Assembly (NCBI GenBank): GCA_005877225.1 | Contig: VBPK01000042.1 | Span: 1-8,361, forward strand | Reading direction: 5' to 3' | Source of the DNA: Nitrososphaerota archaeon | GTDB taxonomy: Archaea; Thermoproteota; Nitrososphaeria; Nitrososphaerales; Gagatemarchaeaceae | Length of the DNA: 8,361 nucleotides | Shown: piece after piece, positions 1 to 6,087 of the stretch | Numbering within the stretch: position 1 is the stretch's first letter | How the letters are laid out: each line of letters opens with the position of its first letter | Position numbers and translations under genes: made by a program | The notes under the pieces: generated by a model | What the model was told of the DNA's origin: nothing | Database searches by the model: none | What the model saw: the letters and a program-made list of their open reading frames with translations, nothing else

Positions 1-94
1 GTCTGTGGGGCTGGCCATCGAGGACGTCTCAACGGCGGCCGCCGCGTACGCCAAGGCGAAGTCTCTGGGGGTCGGACGAGAGGTAACCCTCTGA
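1..94 (+). CDS. C-terminal fragment of an ornithine cyclodeaminase/alanine dehydrogenase (mu-crystallin) family protein
   Basis: The gene enters from the left edge; reading starts at base 2 and ends at TGA 92-94, leaving 30 residues. The visible tail begins SVGLAIEDVSTAAAAYAKAK and ends GVGREVTL. The order 'SxGxAxEDxxxAxxxYxxAxxxGxGxE' is characteristic of the C-terminus of the ornithine cyclodeaminase/mu-crystallin family, NAD(P)-dependent enzymes that deaminate ornithine or interconvert alanine and pyruvate or act on related imines. The fragment is too short to choose a substrate, and the Rossmann domain and catalytic residues lie outside the window. A Gfo/Idh/MocA oxidoreductase tail is a weaker alternative. 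The family match is from memory of its conserved tail, not from a search. Confidence 0.65.
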   Translation, partial: SVGLAIEDVSTAAAAYAKAKSLGVGREVTL

Positions 95-525
95 CAGAGG
101 TTCAGAAAGGCGTTGGTTCTTTCGAAGAGCTCCATCTGCCCGCTGCCTTTGCTGTCGGCCCCCCATAAGTCGCACCAGGTCGGAGACGCTGAACTTCTCG
201 AAAGGTTTCGACCTCTTGACCTACTCCGGGACTTTTATCGCGGTATCCCCTCGGCAACCTTAGTTCCCGCGCCCCGATGCGGGCCAACACCGCCCAGAGT
301 GCCTTAGACCGTCAACGTAGTACAACCTTGGCTTGGCCAATCGGCTCTAGTGTTACTCTCGCTCGGATGATAGGGAACCAACCTCCAATCCATCCGTCTC
401 GGCGATCCGGCTGCTCCAATCCAACTTTTGCCGAAATCCAAACCGCATGCTCAAGACCTTCAGAGATTCCCCAGAAGCCTAAACTTCGAGTGGTCAAATC
501 ATAAGAATACCTTCCATTGAAGATC
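95..525. other. Intergenic stretch with no defensible gene
   Basis: Between the end of the cyclodeaminase-like gene and the next plus-strand gene lie about 430 bases. Open frames exist on both strands, but none has a recognisable motif, a ribosome binding site or the GC-rich third positions of the neighbouring genes. The most protein-like is a minus-strand frame, 527 down to 312 (71 residues, four Trp, starting MIFNGRYSYDL). Its start codon overlaps the plus-strand ATG at 526, so the two can hardly both be genuine starts. I found no tRNA-like cloverleaf, and no tandem or dispersed repeat. A weak TATA-like AAATCATAAG at 497-506 lies the right distance upstream of ATG 526. Confidence 0.5.
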
Positions 526-939
526 ATGATTCCGCCCGAAGTGATGGCCAAGATAGTGAAAAGGTTCCACTGGAGGCTTGCCCTCGCCGATATGTCAAGA
601 AACCTGATCGAGACTGAGTATGACGAGCACTTCTTTGCGGTTTCCACGCACGGACCGTATCCCCGGGACACTCAAATCCTGAGCATCAGGAGCATCGCAA
701 AGTTCCTCGGCCGCTCGCTGCCCGCCGCTCAGTACCACCTGGAGGAGCACAAAGAGCTGGTACTCTTGGATGGCGTTTGCAGCGTCTGCCAGCAGGCGTC
801 GAGTGAGCTGGAGAGAGAACTGAGGAGACAGCGAGATGAAGTGGGAGGAGGAGACCTGCTTGTCGTTGCGGGGAACACCTCATTGATGGTCGTTACGCCC
901 TGCCCTTCGTCAAATCTAGTCTCGAACTCTCTTCCGTGA
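526..939 (+). CDS. Unknown protein with helix-turn-helix-like segment and one CxxC
   Basis: This is a 137-residue protein I do not recognise. Coding is supported by strongly GC-biased third positions (frequent CTG, GAG, ATC, AGC, GCC) over about the first 110 codons. Residues about 50-75 (ILSIRSIAKFLGRSLPAAQY, then HLEEH) have the spacing of a helix-turn-helix, as in winged-helix regulators where 'IAxxLGxS' precedes the recognition helix. They are followed by C85-x-x-C88, a possible half of a metal site, and a charged, probably helical stretch (about 92-106). The last 25 residues are Ser/Pro/Val-rich and less convincing, so the true end may have been altered by mutation. I chose ATG 526 because a TATA-like box (497-506) sits about 20 bases upstream with no Shine-Dalgarno, suggesting a leaderless start; TTG 517 is an in-frame alternative adding three residues. 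A regulatory role is inference only. Confidence 0.6.
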   Translation: MIPPEVMAKIVKRFHWRLALADMSRNLIETEYDEHFFAVSTHGPYPRDTQILSIRSIAKFLGRSLPAAQYHLEEHKELVLLDGVCSVCQQASSELERELRRQRDEVGGGDLLVVAGNTSLMVVTPCPSSNLVSNSLP

Positions 940-971
940 GAAGTAACGCAGGCTGTCCCTGAAGAGACTGA

Positions 972-1748
972 TCAATCATCTCCCTTGTCGAGGAGAAATC
1001 GCGAGTCTCTTTTTCGCGACACCGGTTTCCACCCAGCGAGGCGTCCCACTTGGCTGAACCTAGTCTCAACCGCTGACGTTCCTTGAGAGAGGGCCTGTGG
1101 TGCCGAGTGGTTGCTGAAGCTCATCAATCTCGGCGGGAGACGATTCGAGTTCGTCACCAACTTTGTCTTCTCGACTCTGAGCACGAGCTCGGGACCAATC
1201 CGTATCGTTTCGCCTACCCAGGACTCCTCGGCGAAGCCATTCCTCTCCGGCCGCGAACTCACGACGATGTTTGGGCGGAACCTCCTTGGGTCGAAGTCAC
1301 CTTCGGCATAGAGGTTTTTCATGCTATCGAGCGAGGCGGTCGTTATCAGATGAAGCGCCCGACCCGCTCTTTGTCTGGTTTCCGCGACCTGTGGGAACTC
1401 CATAAGCTTGACGGGAAGCCCCAGCGTCTCCCCTATTCGCGTCTGGAAGTCTGGGTCGCCGGATGACAAGACCCGCCCGTCGGGAGTGATAATGTCGAGC
1501 CGCGTAGAATCCCCCGGAGCGAACCGAGCCCTCAGGTCCAGCATGCTCGGGAAAGCCAGCGTCTCCCCCCAGCGGTGCGCGTATGTCACGGGGTCGATCA
1601 CGCGGCCAGCTTTGGAATCTTTGAAGACATAACGGTGGTCGCCGACGACTCCTGCCTCGCGGATCTCAGCCGTCTGCAGTCTCTCCCCCTGAAGACCCAT
1701 CACAGGATAGCGCCAAAGGTCACGTACCCTTCCGAGCTTGGCCCGCAC
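972..1748 (-). CDS. MOSC-domain protein with atypical C-terminus
   Basis: This 258-residue protein has the layout of MOSC (Moco sulfurase C-terminal) proteins: an N-terminal beta-barrel (MOSC_N) followed by the MOSC domain. Seen directly: VRDLWRYPVMGLQGE (8-22), matching the family's 'LWRYPVKSMxGE'; GVVGDHRYVF (33-42), matching 'GxxGDRxYAl'; HLITTASL (133-140); RFRPNIVV (156-163); and WVGETIRIG (177-185). Known relatives include mARC/YcbX-type proteins, which bind molybdenum cofactor and transfer or reduce substrates through a conserved Cys in 'RCxxTT'. Here that segment reads VEKTKLVTNSNRLPP (192-206) and has no Cys; the protein contains none at all. The last 50 residues do not resemble the usual end, and neither alternative frame restores it. 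The start is GTG 1746-1748, with AGGA about 5 bases upstream; the upstream TATA box is unclear. It converges with the unknown gene at 526-939, and activity is doubtful. Confidence 0.82.
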   Translation of the reverse strand: MRAKLGRVRDLWRYPVMGLQGERLQTAEIREAGVVGDHRYVFKDSKAGRVIDPVTYAHRWGETLAFPSMLDLRARFAPGDSTRLDIITPDGRVLSSGDPDFQTRIGETLGLPVKLMEFPQVAETRQRAGRALHLITTASLDSMKNLYAEGDFDPRRFRPNIVVSSRPERNGFAEESWVGETIRIGPELVLRVEKTKLVTNSNRLPPRLMSFSNHSAPQALSQGTSAVETRFSQVGRLAGWKPVSRKRDSRFLLDKGDD

Positions 1749-1884
1749 TGATATCCTAAGAAATCGAATACTCAGTGGTCTTAACTCTTGCTCAAGCTGA
1801 CTTCCGGGTTACATCGCAGCGCGGAGGGCGAATGGAAGTCGGGCGACAGATGCGGGGAAATAATATGACCGTTCGATCGATCTC

Positions 1885-2670
1885 TCAAGCCGTTACGGTG
1901 AAGGTTGAGAGAAACTCTGCTCCTTCTACGTCGACTATGACCTGGAAGGTTCCTGGCGTCGACGTGCTGCCGATCGTCCAGGTGACGGAACAAGAACCGG
2001 AGGAAGACGTCGTGCAGGAGAAGGTGTGTGAGGTGGAACCAGAGGCGTAGTCAACCACAACTGAGACGATTGCGCCGACCAAGGCCCCATCCGAATCTAG
2101 CGCCTGGATTGTGATCGCTTGAGCTGAGCCGCGTTGGATTGGGTCTTGGGCGTAAGAAATGCCGGCCTGCAAGCCTCCGTTGACCTTGGTAGTCACGGTC
2201 ATGGTGCTTCTCCCAATTACGTCCCACGAAGTGACAGGATGGATCTCCCAACACGTGTTGCCGTGCCAGCTCTCCGTTTCGTGAACGGTATCGCAATACG
2301 CGATTCCCGTCTCCTGGATGACGGACCCCGGTTGAGGCTGCCCCAGCTTTGCCTGATACGAGGGTGTTATCTCCGTGATGAAGACCGGGATTACCCCGTC
2401 TGTCACTGCAACATGCCAATCACCGTCGCTCTCCGTTCGGACGTAAATTACTCGCAAGTCGGTAACTGTTACCGTTACGCCCCCGGTACCTGCCTTGTCT
2501 AGTGCGGTGGGAAATTTGCCCGCGATGAGGTCGTTCAGCGTGGCAGTCCCCGTCATCTTGGTCTGCGTTATCAGGGCGAGGGCCAGTCCAGCCAATACGA
2601 TGATCACGAGGACCGTGACCGTGAAGGCCTTGCTGATTCCGCGGTGTGCGGTCGGATGAGCGCGATTCAT
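1885..2670 (-). CDS. Pilin-like secreted protein with OB-like and Ig-like domains
   Basis: This 261-residue protein appears exported and surface-attached. The N-terminus has H9-R10-G11-I12-S13 directly before a hydrophobic helix (about 16-34), matching the archaeal class III signal peptide cut by prepilin peptidase (PibD/FlaK) after the Gly. A middle domain (about 65-150) carries GDWHVAVTDG (83-92), PGSVIQETGIAYCD (114-127), H130 and CWEIHPVTSW (140-149). The 'GxxYxDxxH...WEIHPV' arrangement recalls uncharacterised OB-fold-like domains of secreted proteins. Residues about 172-261 look like an immunoglobulin-like (Big-type) beta-sandwich, with DSDGALVGAIVSVVV and a Ser/Thr-rich CTTSSSGSCSVTWTIG stretch. 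Cysteine pairs C126/C140 and C219/C227 could form disulfides outside the cell. It starts at ATG 2668-2670, with a TATA-like box about 24 bases upstream and no ribosome binding site. No pilus assembly ATPase or prepilin peptidase lies nearby, so a monomeric anchored protein is also possible. Confidence 0.8.
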   Translation of the reverse strand: MNRAHPTAHRGISKAFTVTVLVIIVLAGLALALITQTKMTGTATLNDLIAGKFPTALDKAGTGGVTVTVTDLRVIYVRTESDGDWHVAVTDGVIPVFITEITPSYQAKLGQPQPGSVIQETGIAYCDTVHETESWHGNTCWEIHPVTSWDVIGRSTMTVTTKVNGGLQAGISYAQDPIQRGSAQAITIQALDSDGALVGAIVSVVVDYASGSTSHTFSCTTSSSGSCSVTWTIGSTSTPGTFQVIVDVEGAEFLSTFTVTA

Positions 2671-2694
2671 CGCACGATCCCTTTGGGCTTCCAG

Positions 2695-2705
2695 CTTTTA
2701 TCTTA
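2695..2705 (-). promoter_or_regulatory. TATA-like box for a leaderless transcript of the pilin-like gene
   Basis: On the minus strand the bases read TAAGATAAAAG, ending 24 bases before ATG 2670. This matches archaeal spacing, where transcription would begin at or next to the start codon. No GGAGG-like site occurs between box and start, which supports a leaderless mRNA. Confidence 0.5.
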
Positions 2706-2782
2706 GACCCGATTTTGTCCTCTCTGCCTTCAGTGATCGGGAGCTCAATCCGAGCCTCTGGGGTGCCCTCTTTCCGATTTCC

Positions 2783-2820
2783 CTCCCTTCGGTAGCGGAA
2801 GGAAGTCGATACCGAGGGAG
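2783..2820. repeat. Imperfect 11-bp inverted repeat between divergent genes
   Basis: CTCCCTTCGGTA (2783-2794) is complementary to TACCGAGGGAG (2810-2820), with one unpaired T and a 15-base spacer. It lies between the pilin-like gene's promoter and the aminotransferase gene, so it could be a regulator-binding site or a hairpin. Which gene it would serve is unknown. Confidence 0.4.
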
Positions 2821-2840
2821 CCAAACAGCGCGAAGAACGA

Positions 2841-2859
2841 CGGCGGTAGCGCGCCGCCG
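2841..2859. repeat. GC-only hairpin upstream of the aminotransferase gene
   Basis: CGGCGG (2841-2846) pairs perfectly with CCGCCG (2854-2859) across a 7-base loop. It ends nine bases before the TTAATTA element at 2868, so it overlaps the probable promoter region. In a GC-rich genome such a short repeat can arise by chance. Confidence 0.25.
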
Positions 2860-2865
2860 GGCGTA

Positions 2866-2874
2866 AGTTAATTA
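2866..2874 (+). promoter_or_regulatory. Possible TATA-like element for the aminotransferase gene
   Basis: AGTTAATTA is the only strongly AT-rich patch upstream of the aminotransferase. A start of transcription about 26 bases on would fall near 2897, giving a leader of about a dozen bases before TTG 2909. The purine-rich GGAGGAG at 2889-2895 would then lie at or just before the transcript's 5' end, so its role as a ribosome binding site is uncertain. Confidence 0.35.
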
Positions 2875-2908
2875 CGTCGCCTTCACTTGGAGGAGCAGGT
2901 CAGCACTG

Positions 2909-4087
2909 TTGCAAGCCAAAGCGGTTCGGGCGCGAGTCTCAAAGAAGGCCCAGTATTTCACGGAGTCAGTCATCCGGCAGATGACCAGGCTCGCTAAGCA
3001 GTACGGGGCGATTAACCTCGCTCAGGGAATGCCCGACTTCGAGGCACCTCCAAGAATCAAGTCGGCCGCCATCAAGGCAATTCGTGAGGACCTTAACCAG
3101 TATGAGATCACTTGGGGCTCGGTTGAACTCCGTGACGCCATCGTGGAGAAAGCCAGGCGCTTCAACGGGATTGAAGCGAACCCGGAGACAGACATCACCG
3201 TAACGTGCGGCTCGACCGAGGCCATGACGGGCTCTATCATCGCCGTCACGGACCCTGGGGAGGAGGTGATAATACCCGAGCCTTTCTACGAAAACTACGT
3301 TCCAGCGACGATAATCGCGGGGGCGAGACCACGCCACGTCGCACTCCAGGCGCCCGACTTTCGGTTCAACGAGGAAGAGCTCAAGAAGTCTTTCAACTCG
3401 CGTACCAAAGCAATCATACTGAACACGCCGAACAACCCGGCAGGGAAAGTCTTCGCCGAAGAGGAGCTGCGTGTCGTCGCCGACCTCTGTGCGGACTACG
3501 ATGCTCTAGCCATCACGGACGAGATCTACGAGTACATCGTTTACGACGGGCGGAGGCATATCAGCATAGCGACGATAGGAGACATGCACGACAGGACGGT
3601 GACGATATCGGGTCTTTCGAAGACGTACAGCGTGACGGGGTGGCGCTTGGGCTACGCGATCGCCGCAAAGGATATCACAAGCGCGGTAAGAAAGGTTCAC
3701 GACTTCACCACAGTCTGCGCACCCACTCCGCTGCAGAGGGCGGCTGTCGAGGCATTGAAACTACCGCAGTCGTACTACGCCAGTCTCGCGAAGAATTACC
3801 AGAAGAGGCGCGATTTCATCGTGAAATCCCTGAGGGACATCGGGTTCGCCCCCGTGGAGCCGGAGGGTGCCTACTACGTCCTTGCAAATTTCAGCGCGCT
3901 GAGCAAGAAGGATGATGTGGAGTTCGCGCGGTATCTCGTGGAAGAAGCGAGCGTGGCCTCGGTACCGGCGTCGAGCTTCTACGCTCATCCCGAAATGGGG
4001 AAGAAGAGCGTCAGGTTTCACTTCTCGAAGAAAGACCAGACGCTTCGCGAAGCGGCCGCTAAGTTGGCCACAACTCTCTCGAAGTGA
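2909..4087 (+). CDS. Class I/II PLP-dependent aminotransferase (kynurenine/methionine/aromatic type)
   Basis: This complete 392-residue enzyme is of fold type I; it transfers an amino group from an amino acid to a 2-oxo acid in the cytoplasm using pyridoxal phosphate. Seen directly: INLAQGMPDFE near residues 34-44; GSTEAM (cofactor phosphate region); EPFYENYVPATIIAGA; N175-N176-P-A-G; D204 and Y207 in ITDEIYEY, which contact the cofactor; the Schiff-base lysine K238 in SGLSKTYSVTGWRLGY; and R369 in VRFHFSKKD, which binds the substrate carboxylate. The 'EPFYxNY' and 'LAQGxPDF' forms resemble the kynurenine aminotransferase/glutamine transaminase K/methionine aminotransferase branch more than classical aspartate aminotransferases, but substrate cannot be read from sequence. 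TTG 2909 is the first usable start after an in-frame stop at 2864 and gives the expected N-terminus. GGAGGAG lies 13 bases upstream, longer than usual spacing. Confidence 0.95.
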   Translation: MQAKAVRARVSKKAQYFTESVIRQMTRLAKQYGAINLAQGMPDFEAPPRIKSAAIKAIREDLNQYEITWGSVELRDAIVEKARRFNGIEANPETDITVTCGSTEAMTGSIIAVTDPGEEVIIPEPFYENYVPATIIAGARPRHVALQAPDFRFNEEELKKSFNSRTKAIILNTPNNPAGKVFAEEELRVVADLCADYDALAITDEIYEYIVYDGRRHISIATIGDMHDRTVTISGLSKTYSVTGWRLGYAIAAKDITSAVRKVHDFTTVCAPTPLQRAAVEALKLPQSYYASLAKNYQKRRDFIVKSLRDIGFAPVEPEGAYYVLANFSALSKKDDVEFARYLVEEASVASVPASSFYAHPEMGKKSVRFHFSKKDQTLREAAAKLATTLSK

Positions 4088-4104
4088 GACCTCTCTGAGG
4101 GAAC

Positions 4105-4130
4105 GCGACAATAGTCGCATCTCTTTCTTC
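4105..4130 (+). terminator. Hairpin with pyrimidine tract after the aminotransferase gene
   Basis: GCGAC (4105-4109) and GTCGC (4114-4118) form a perfect 5-bp stem with a 4-base loop, followed by ATCTCTTTCTTC (4119-4130). It lies 18 bases past the aminotransferase stop, at the junction with the convergent methyltransferase remnant. Archaeal termination depends mainly on U-rich tracts, so the pyrimidine run matters more than the short stem. Confidence 0.35.
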
Positions 4131-4159
4131 GACGACTTACTGCGAGACCGCCGCCGGGG

Positions 4160-4539
4160 CTATACTAGGTAGAGGTAAATCGGGTGCGCCTTCTTCCAGC
4201 CCTTCGGGGTGAATGACAGCTCACGGTCGGACTTCCACCCGAAGATCGGGAAATCACGTCGGCCTTCCTGAGGCTGACGTCTCTGAAGTTGCGGCGCAGG
4301 ACCTTCACCCGCCCCGAGAGGCCCATCTCGCGCACCCTCCTCCGGCACTCCTTCACCAAGGCCCCGCGGACATCCACACCCAGAGCGCTAGCCCCGAACG
4401 ACTTCGCCGCTGCGATCACGATCCTCCCGTCTCCCGATCCCAGGTCGACGACTCTCTCGTTCGGCTTCAAGGAGGCCAGCGAGAGCATCTGGGGTATAAC
4501 GTCCTCCGGGATGGGAACAAACGGTTCTGTAGTTCTCAC
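4160..4539 (-). pseudogene. Broken aKMT-like protein lysine methyltransferase (internal deletion plus frameshift)
   Basis: The first 95 codons encode the front of a SAM-dependent methyltransferase: FVPIPEDVIPQML (7-19), the SAM-binding motif VDLGSGDGRIVIAAA (31-45) and acidic D56 in ALGVDV. This matches the archaeal lysine methyltransferase aKMT and the related eukaryotic FAM173 proteins. After KADV (92-95) the frame runs into Ser/Arg-rich nonsense and stops at 4165. Another frame, from 4255 to TAG 4160-4162, encodes DFPIFGWKSDRE ... HPIYLYLV, the normal end of this family. From my memory of Sulfolobus aKMT, about 30 residues (the '(T)xxLLxxVNxxLxPKLxxELxxGTRVVSH' segment) are missing, so about 90 bases, not a multiple of three, appear deleted near 4253-4262. 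A deletion this size is not a simple base-call error. The start is GTG 4537-4539; an in-frame TGA lies just upstream. The product is probably inactive. Confidence 0.8.
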
Positions 4540-4570
4540 GGCGCATCAGCGAAAGTCTCTCTCGTCCGTT

Positions 4571-4741
4571 TCATTTCCCTTGCTTGGCGAACTTCCTGCG
4601 GTTCCTTAGGCTGACGGCCACGTAGAGCACCACGAGGATTGCGATCACGATGGGTGACGAGAACAACCGGAAGTATGTCAGCACCAGCACGACTAGGGCG
4701 ACAAGCGGCAGCGCCAGGTACAGCGTCCGCCTGGGTGTCAA
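4571..4741 (-). CDS. Small two-helix membrane protein, unknown function
   Basis: A 56-residue frame runs from TTG 4739-4741 to TGA 4571-4573. It begins MTPRRTLYLALPLVALVVLV, has a second hydrophobic segment (SPIVIAILVVLYVAVSL, 29-45) and ends in a basic tail (RNRRKFAKQGK). The two predicted membrane helices (about 7-24 and 29-45) are joined by a very short turn, suggesting a helical hairpin with both basic ends in the cytoplasm. GC-rich third positions (CTG, GTC, CTC, ATC) support real coding. TTG is the first usual start after an in-frame TAA, and a TATA-like box lies 27 bases upstream. The methyltransferase remnant starts 31 bases downstream on the same strand, so both may once have been co-transcribed. 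I recognise no family. Confidence 0.6.
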   Translation of the reverse strand: MTPRRTLYLALPLVALVVLVLTYFRLFSSPIVIAILVVLYVAVSLRNRRKFAKQGK

Positions 4742-4768
4742 GATAAACGCCGCATTTTTGAATGCATC

Positions 4769-4777
4769 TTAGATAAG
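4769..4777 (-). promoter_or_regulatory. TATA-like box upstream of the small membrane protein
   Basis: The minus strand reads CTTATCTAA, 27 bases before TTG 4741, and lies in the gap after the glycosylase stop codon. Spacing fits a leaderless or very short-leader archaeal transcript covering the small membrane protein and the methyltransferase remnant. Confidence 0.4.
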
Positions 4778-4795
4778 CAATCCGCCGGGCAGACC

Positions 4796-5371
4796 TCAGC
4801 CACTCTTCTTCCTCCTGCTCATTCCGTGTCTAAAGCAATCAACCGTGTGGTCATCGACCAGCCCAGCCGCCTGCATGAACGCATAACAGATGGTCGACCC
4901 GATGAAACTGAAGCCTCTCTTCTTCATGTCCCTACTCATTCCGTCGGAGGCAGGAGTGCTCGAGGGCAGGCTTCGCAGCTCCCTGAATCTATTCACTAAC
5001 GGGGGGTAGTCCACGAATCTCCAGACGTATTCATCGAAAGAACCGAATTCCTTCTTGACCTCCAGGAATCGCTTCGCGTTATTGATGACCGAGAGAATTT
5101 TCAGCCTGTTCCTGACGATCCCTTCGTCTCCCATCAAGCGCACGACATCGCCCTCTGTGTACCTCACTATCTTCTCGGGGTCGAAATCATCGAACGCCCT
5201 CCGATACTTCTCCCTTCTTGCCAGGATGGTTGACCATGATAGCCCCGCCTGGGCTCCCTCCAGCGTAAGGAGCTCGAACAACTTCCGGTCATCGTGCAGG
5301 GGAACTCCCCATTCGCTGTCGTGATACTCGACCATCAGGGGGTCTCTGGCCCAGGCACATCTTTTCGGCAT
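4796..5371 (-). CDS. tag: DNA-3-methyladenine glycosylase I
   Basis: This complete 191-residue repair enzyme is close to the 187 residues of E. coli Tag. It removes 3-methyladenine from alkylated DNA, starting base excision repair. Nearly every family landmark is visible: RCAWARDPLMVEYHDSEWGV (4-23), FELLTLEGAQAGLSW (32-46) with the active-site E38, SASD-like TPASDGMS (about 139-146), KKRGFSFIGSTICYAFMQA and GLVDDH. The four ligands of the structural zinc known from E. coli Tag align with C5, H17, H175 and C179, so the 'zinc snap' is intact. ATG 5371 gives the family's exact N-terminus; GAGGAG lies 12 bases upstream, at longer than normal spacing. The 222 bases between this gene and the upstream cupin gene hold no clear promoter or gene. 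Tag is commoner in bacteria than archaea, so old transfer is possible but unproven. Confidence 0.96.
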   Translation of the reverse strand: MPKRCAWARDPLMVEYHDSEWGVPLHDDRKLFELLTLEGAQAGLSWSTILARREKYRRAFDDFDPEKIVRYTEGDVVRLMGDEGIVRNRLKILSVINNAKRFLEVKKEFGSFDEYVWRFVDYPPLVNRFRELRSLPSSTPASDGMSRDMKKRGFSFIGSTICYAFMQAAGLVDDHTVDCFRHGMSRRKKSG

Positions 5372-5593
5372 GTGAAGAGTCGTCTCCTCGTTAGGCGACC
5401 TTCAGCCAGCATTCTTGAACCTTCGCAATCGAGAATTTGGGATAGCAGAGTTCAGCCGCCTCCCGCGGAGTCGCAGTGGCCCTCGCCGGTAGACAATCCT
5501 GTCGTTCAAACTGTCGCTTGAAGGGGAACACAGCATCCTGAGATGTTTGTAGTTGACCTGATGCGCGTTCTGCGAGAAGCCCCAGACTTCGGC

Positions 5594-6064
5594 CTAAAGC
5601 TTGCGGTCCTCGCGCGCGTCCATACTGTACTTTTCTCGGAGAGCCAACTGCTGAGCAGGGTCAATCTTACCGCCCGAAGCCCTGTGGAGGTTCGCCATCT
5701 CTTCCCAGTATCCCTCGAAACCGGGAGGGGTGAGGAATATCAGTAGCCTTCCGACTCCCGGGCCGAGGTTCGCAATCGTGTGAAGCGTTCCCCTTCGGAC
5801 CAAGACGAAGGATCCTGTGGGCGCAGGGATTGTCCCCTTGTCGAGGGAGAGCCTGAAGTTTCCCTCTAAGACATACATGGCCTCGTCCTCTTTCTTGTGG
5901 ATGTGCATTGGAGCAGCCGGCGCAGGAGGGGGAGCGGCGCCGAACTCGGTGACCGAGTACCTGCCATTCGTCTCTTCGCCAGAGAGTATGAAGGACACGG
6001 TGTTCGGCCCTAAAGATACGGTCCTGCTCTCCCCTCGTCGCTGAAGGACGACATTTTCTGTCAC
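5594..6064 (-). CDS. Single-domain cupin protein (quercetin dioxygenase-like)
   Basis: With start GTG 6062-6064 this is a 156-residue one-domain cupin. Cupin motif 1 is PMHIHKKEDEAMYVLEG (52-68), with metal ligands H54, H56 and E61. Motif 2 is GSFVLVRRGTLHTIAN (84-99), with ligand H95; the usual Pro of this motif is replaced by Arg. The following LLIFLTPPGFEGYWEEM is typical of quercetin-dioxygenase-like cupins, which bind Fe, Mn or Ni and may act as dioxygenases, isomerases or binding proteins. The substrate cannot be inferred. The frame is open further upstream to TTG 6163, but that N-terminus lacks family resemblance. An AGCTTAAAT box 23 bases before GTG 6064 would also lie inside that longer gene. 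I therefore prefer the leaderless GTG start. Confidence 0.88.
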   Translation of the reverse strand: MTENVVLQRRGESRTVSLGPNTVSFILSGEETNGRYSVTEFGAAPPPAPAAPMHIHKKEDEAMYVLEGNFRLSLDKGTIPAPTGSFVLVRRGTLHTIANLGPGVGRLLIFLTPPGFEGYWEEMANLHRASGGKIDPAQQLALREKYSMDAREDRKL

Positions 6065-6087
6065 AGTTACAGCGCTATGGAGTTTCG

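Noticed and set aside
1775..2050. Plus-strand open frame of 91 residues
   Set aside because: It lies largely opposite the 3' end of the pilin-like gene, has no motif, and the minus-strand reading has clear domain logic and a promoter.
2134..2502. Plus-strand open frame of 122 residues
   Set aside because: It is antisense to the middle of the pilin-like gene and reflects that gene's codon pattern.
3205..3915. Plus-strand open frame of 236 residues inside the aminotransferase gene
   Set aside because: It is a shifted frame of the aminotransferase with Arg/His-rich composition; the enzyme's active-site motifs lie in the main frame.
4213..4614. Plus-strand open frames opposite the methyltransferase remnant
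   Set aside because: The minus strand carries the SAM-binding motif and family C-terminus; the plus frames have no recognisable motif.
5372..5593. Two overlapping open minus-strand frames between the cupin and tag genes, and a TTCAAGA stretch resembling a tRNA T-loop
   Set aside because: Neither frame has a convincing start or motif, and no T-arm or acceptor stem can be paired around the TTCAAGA.
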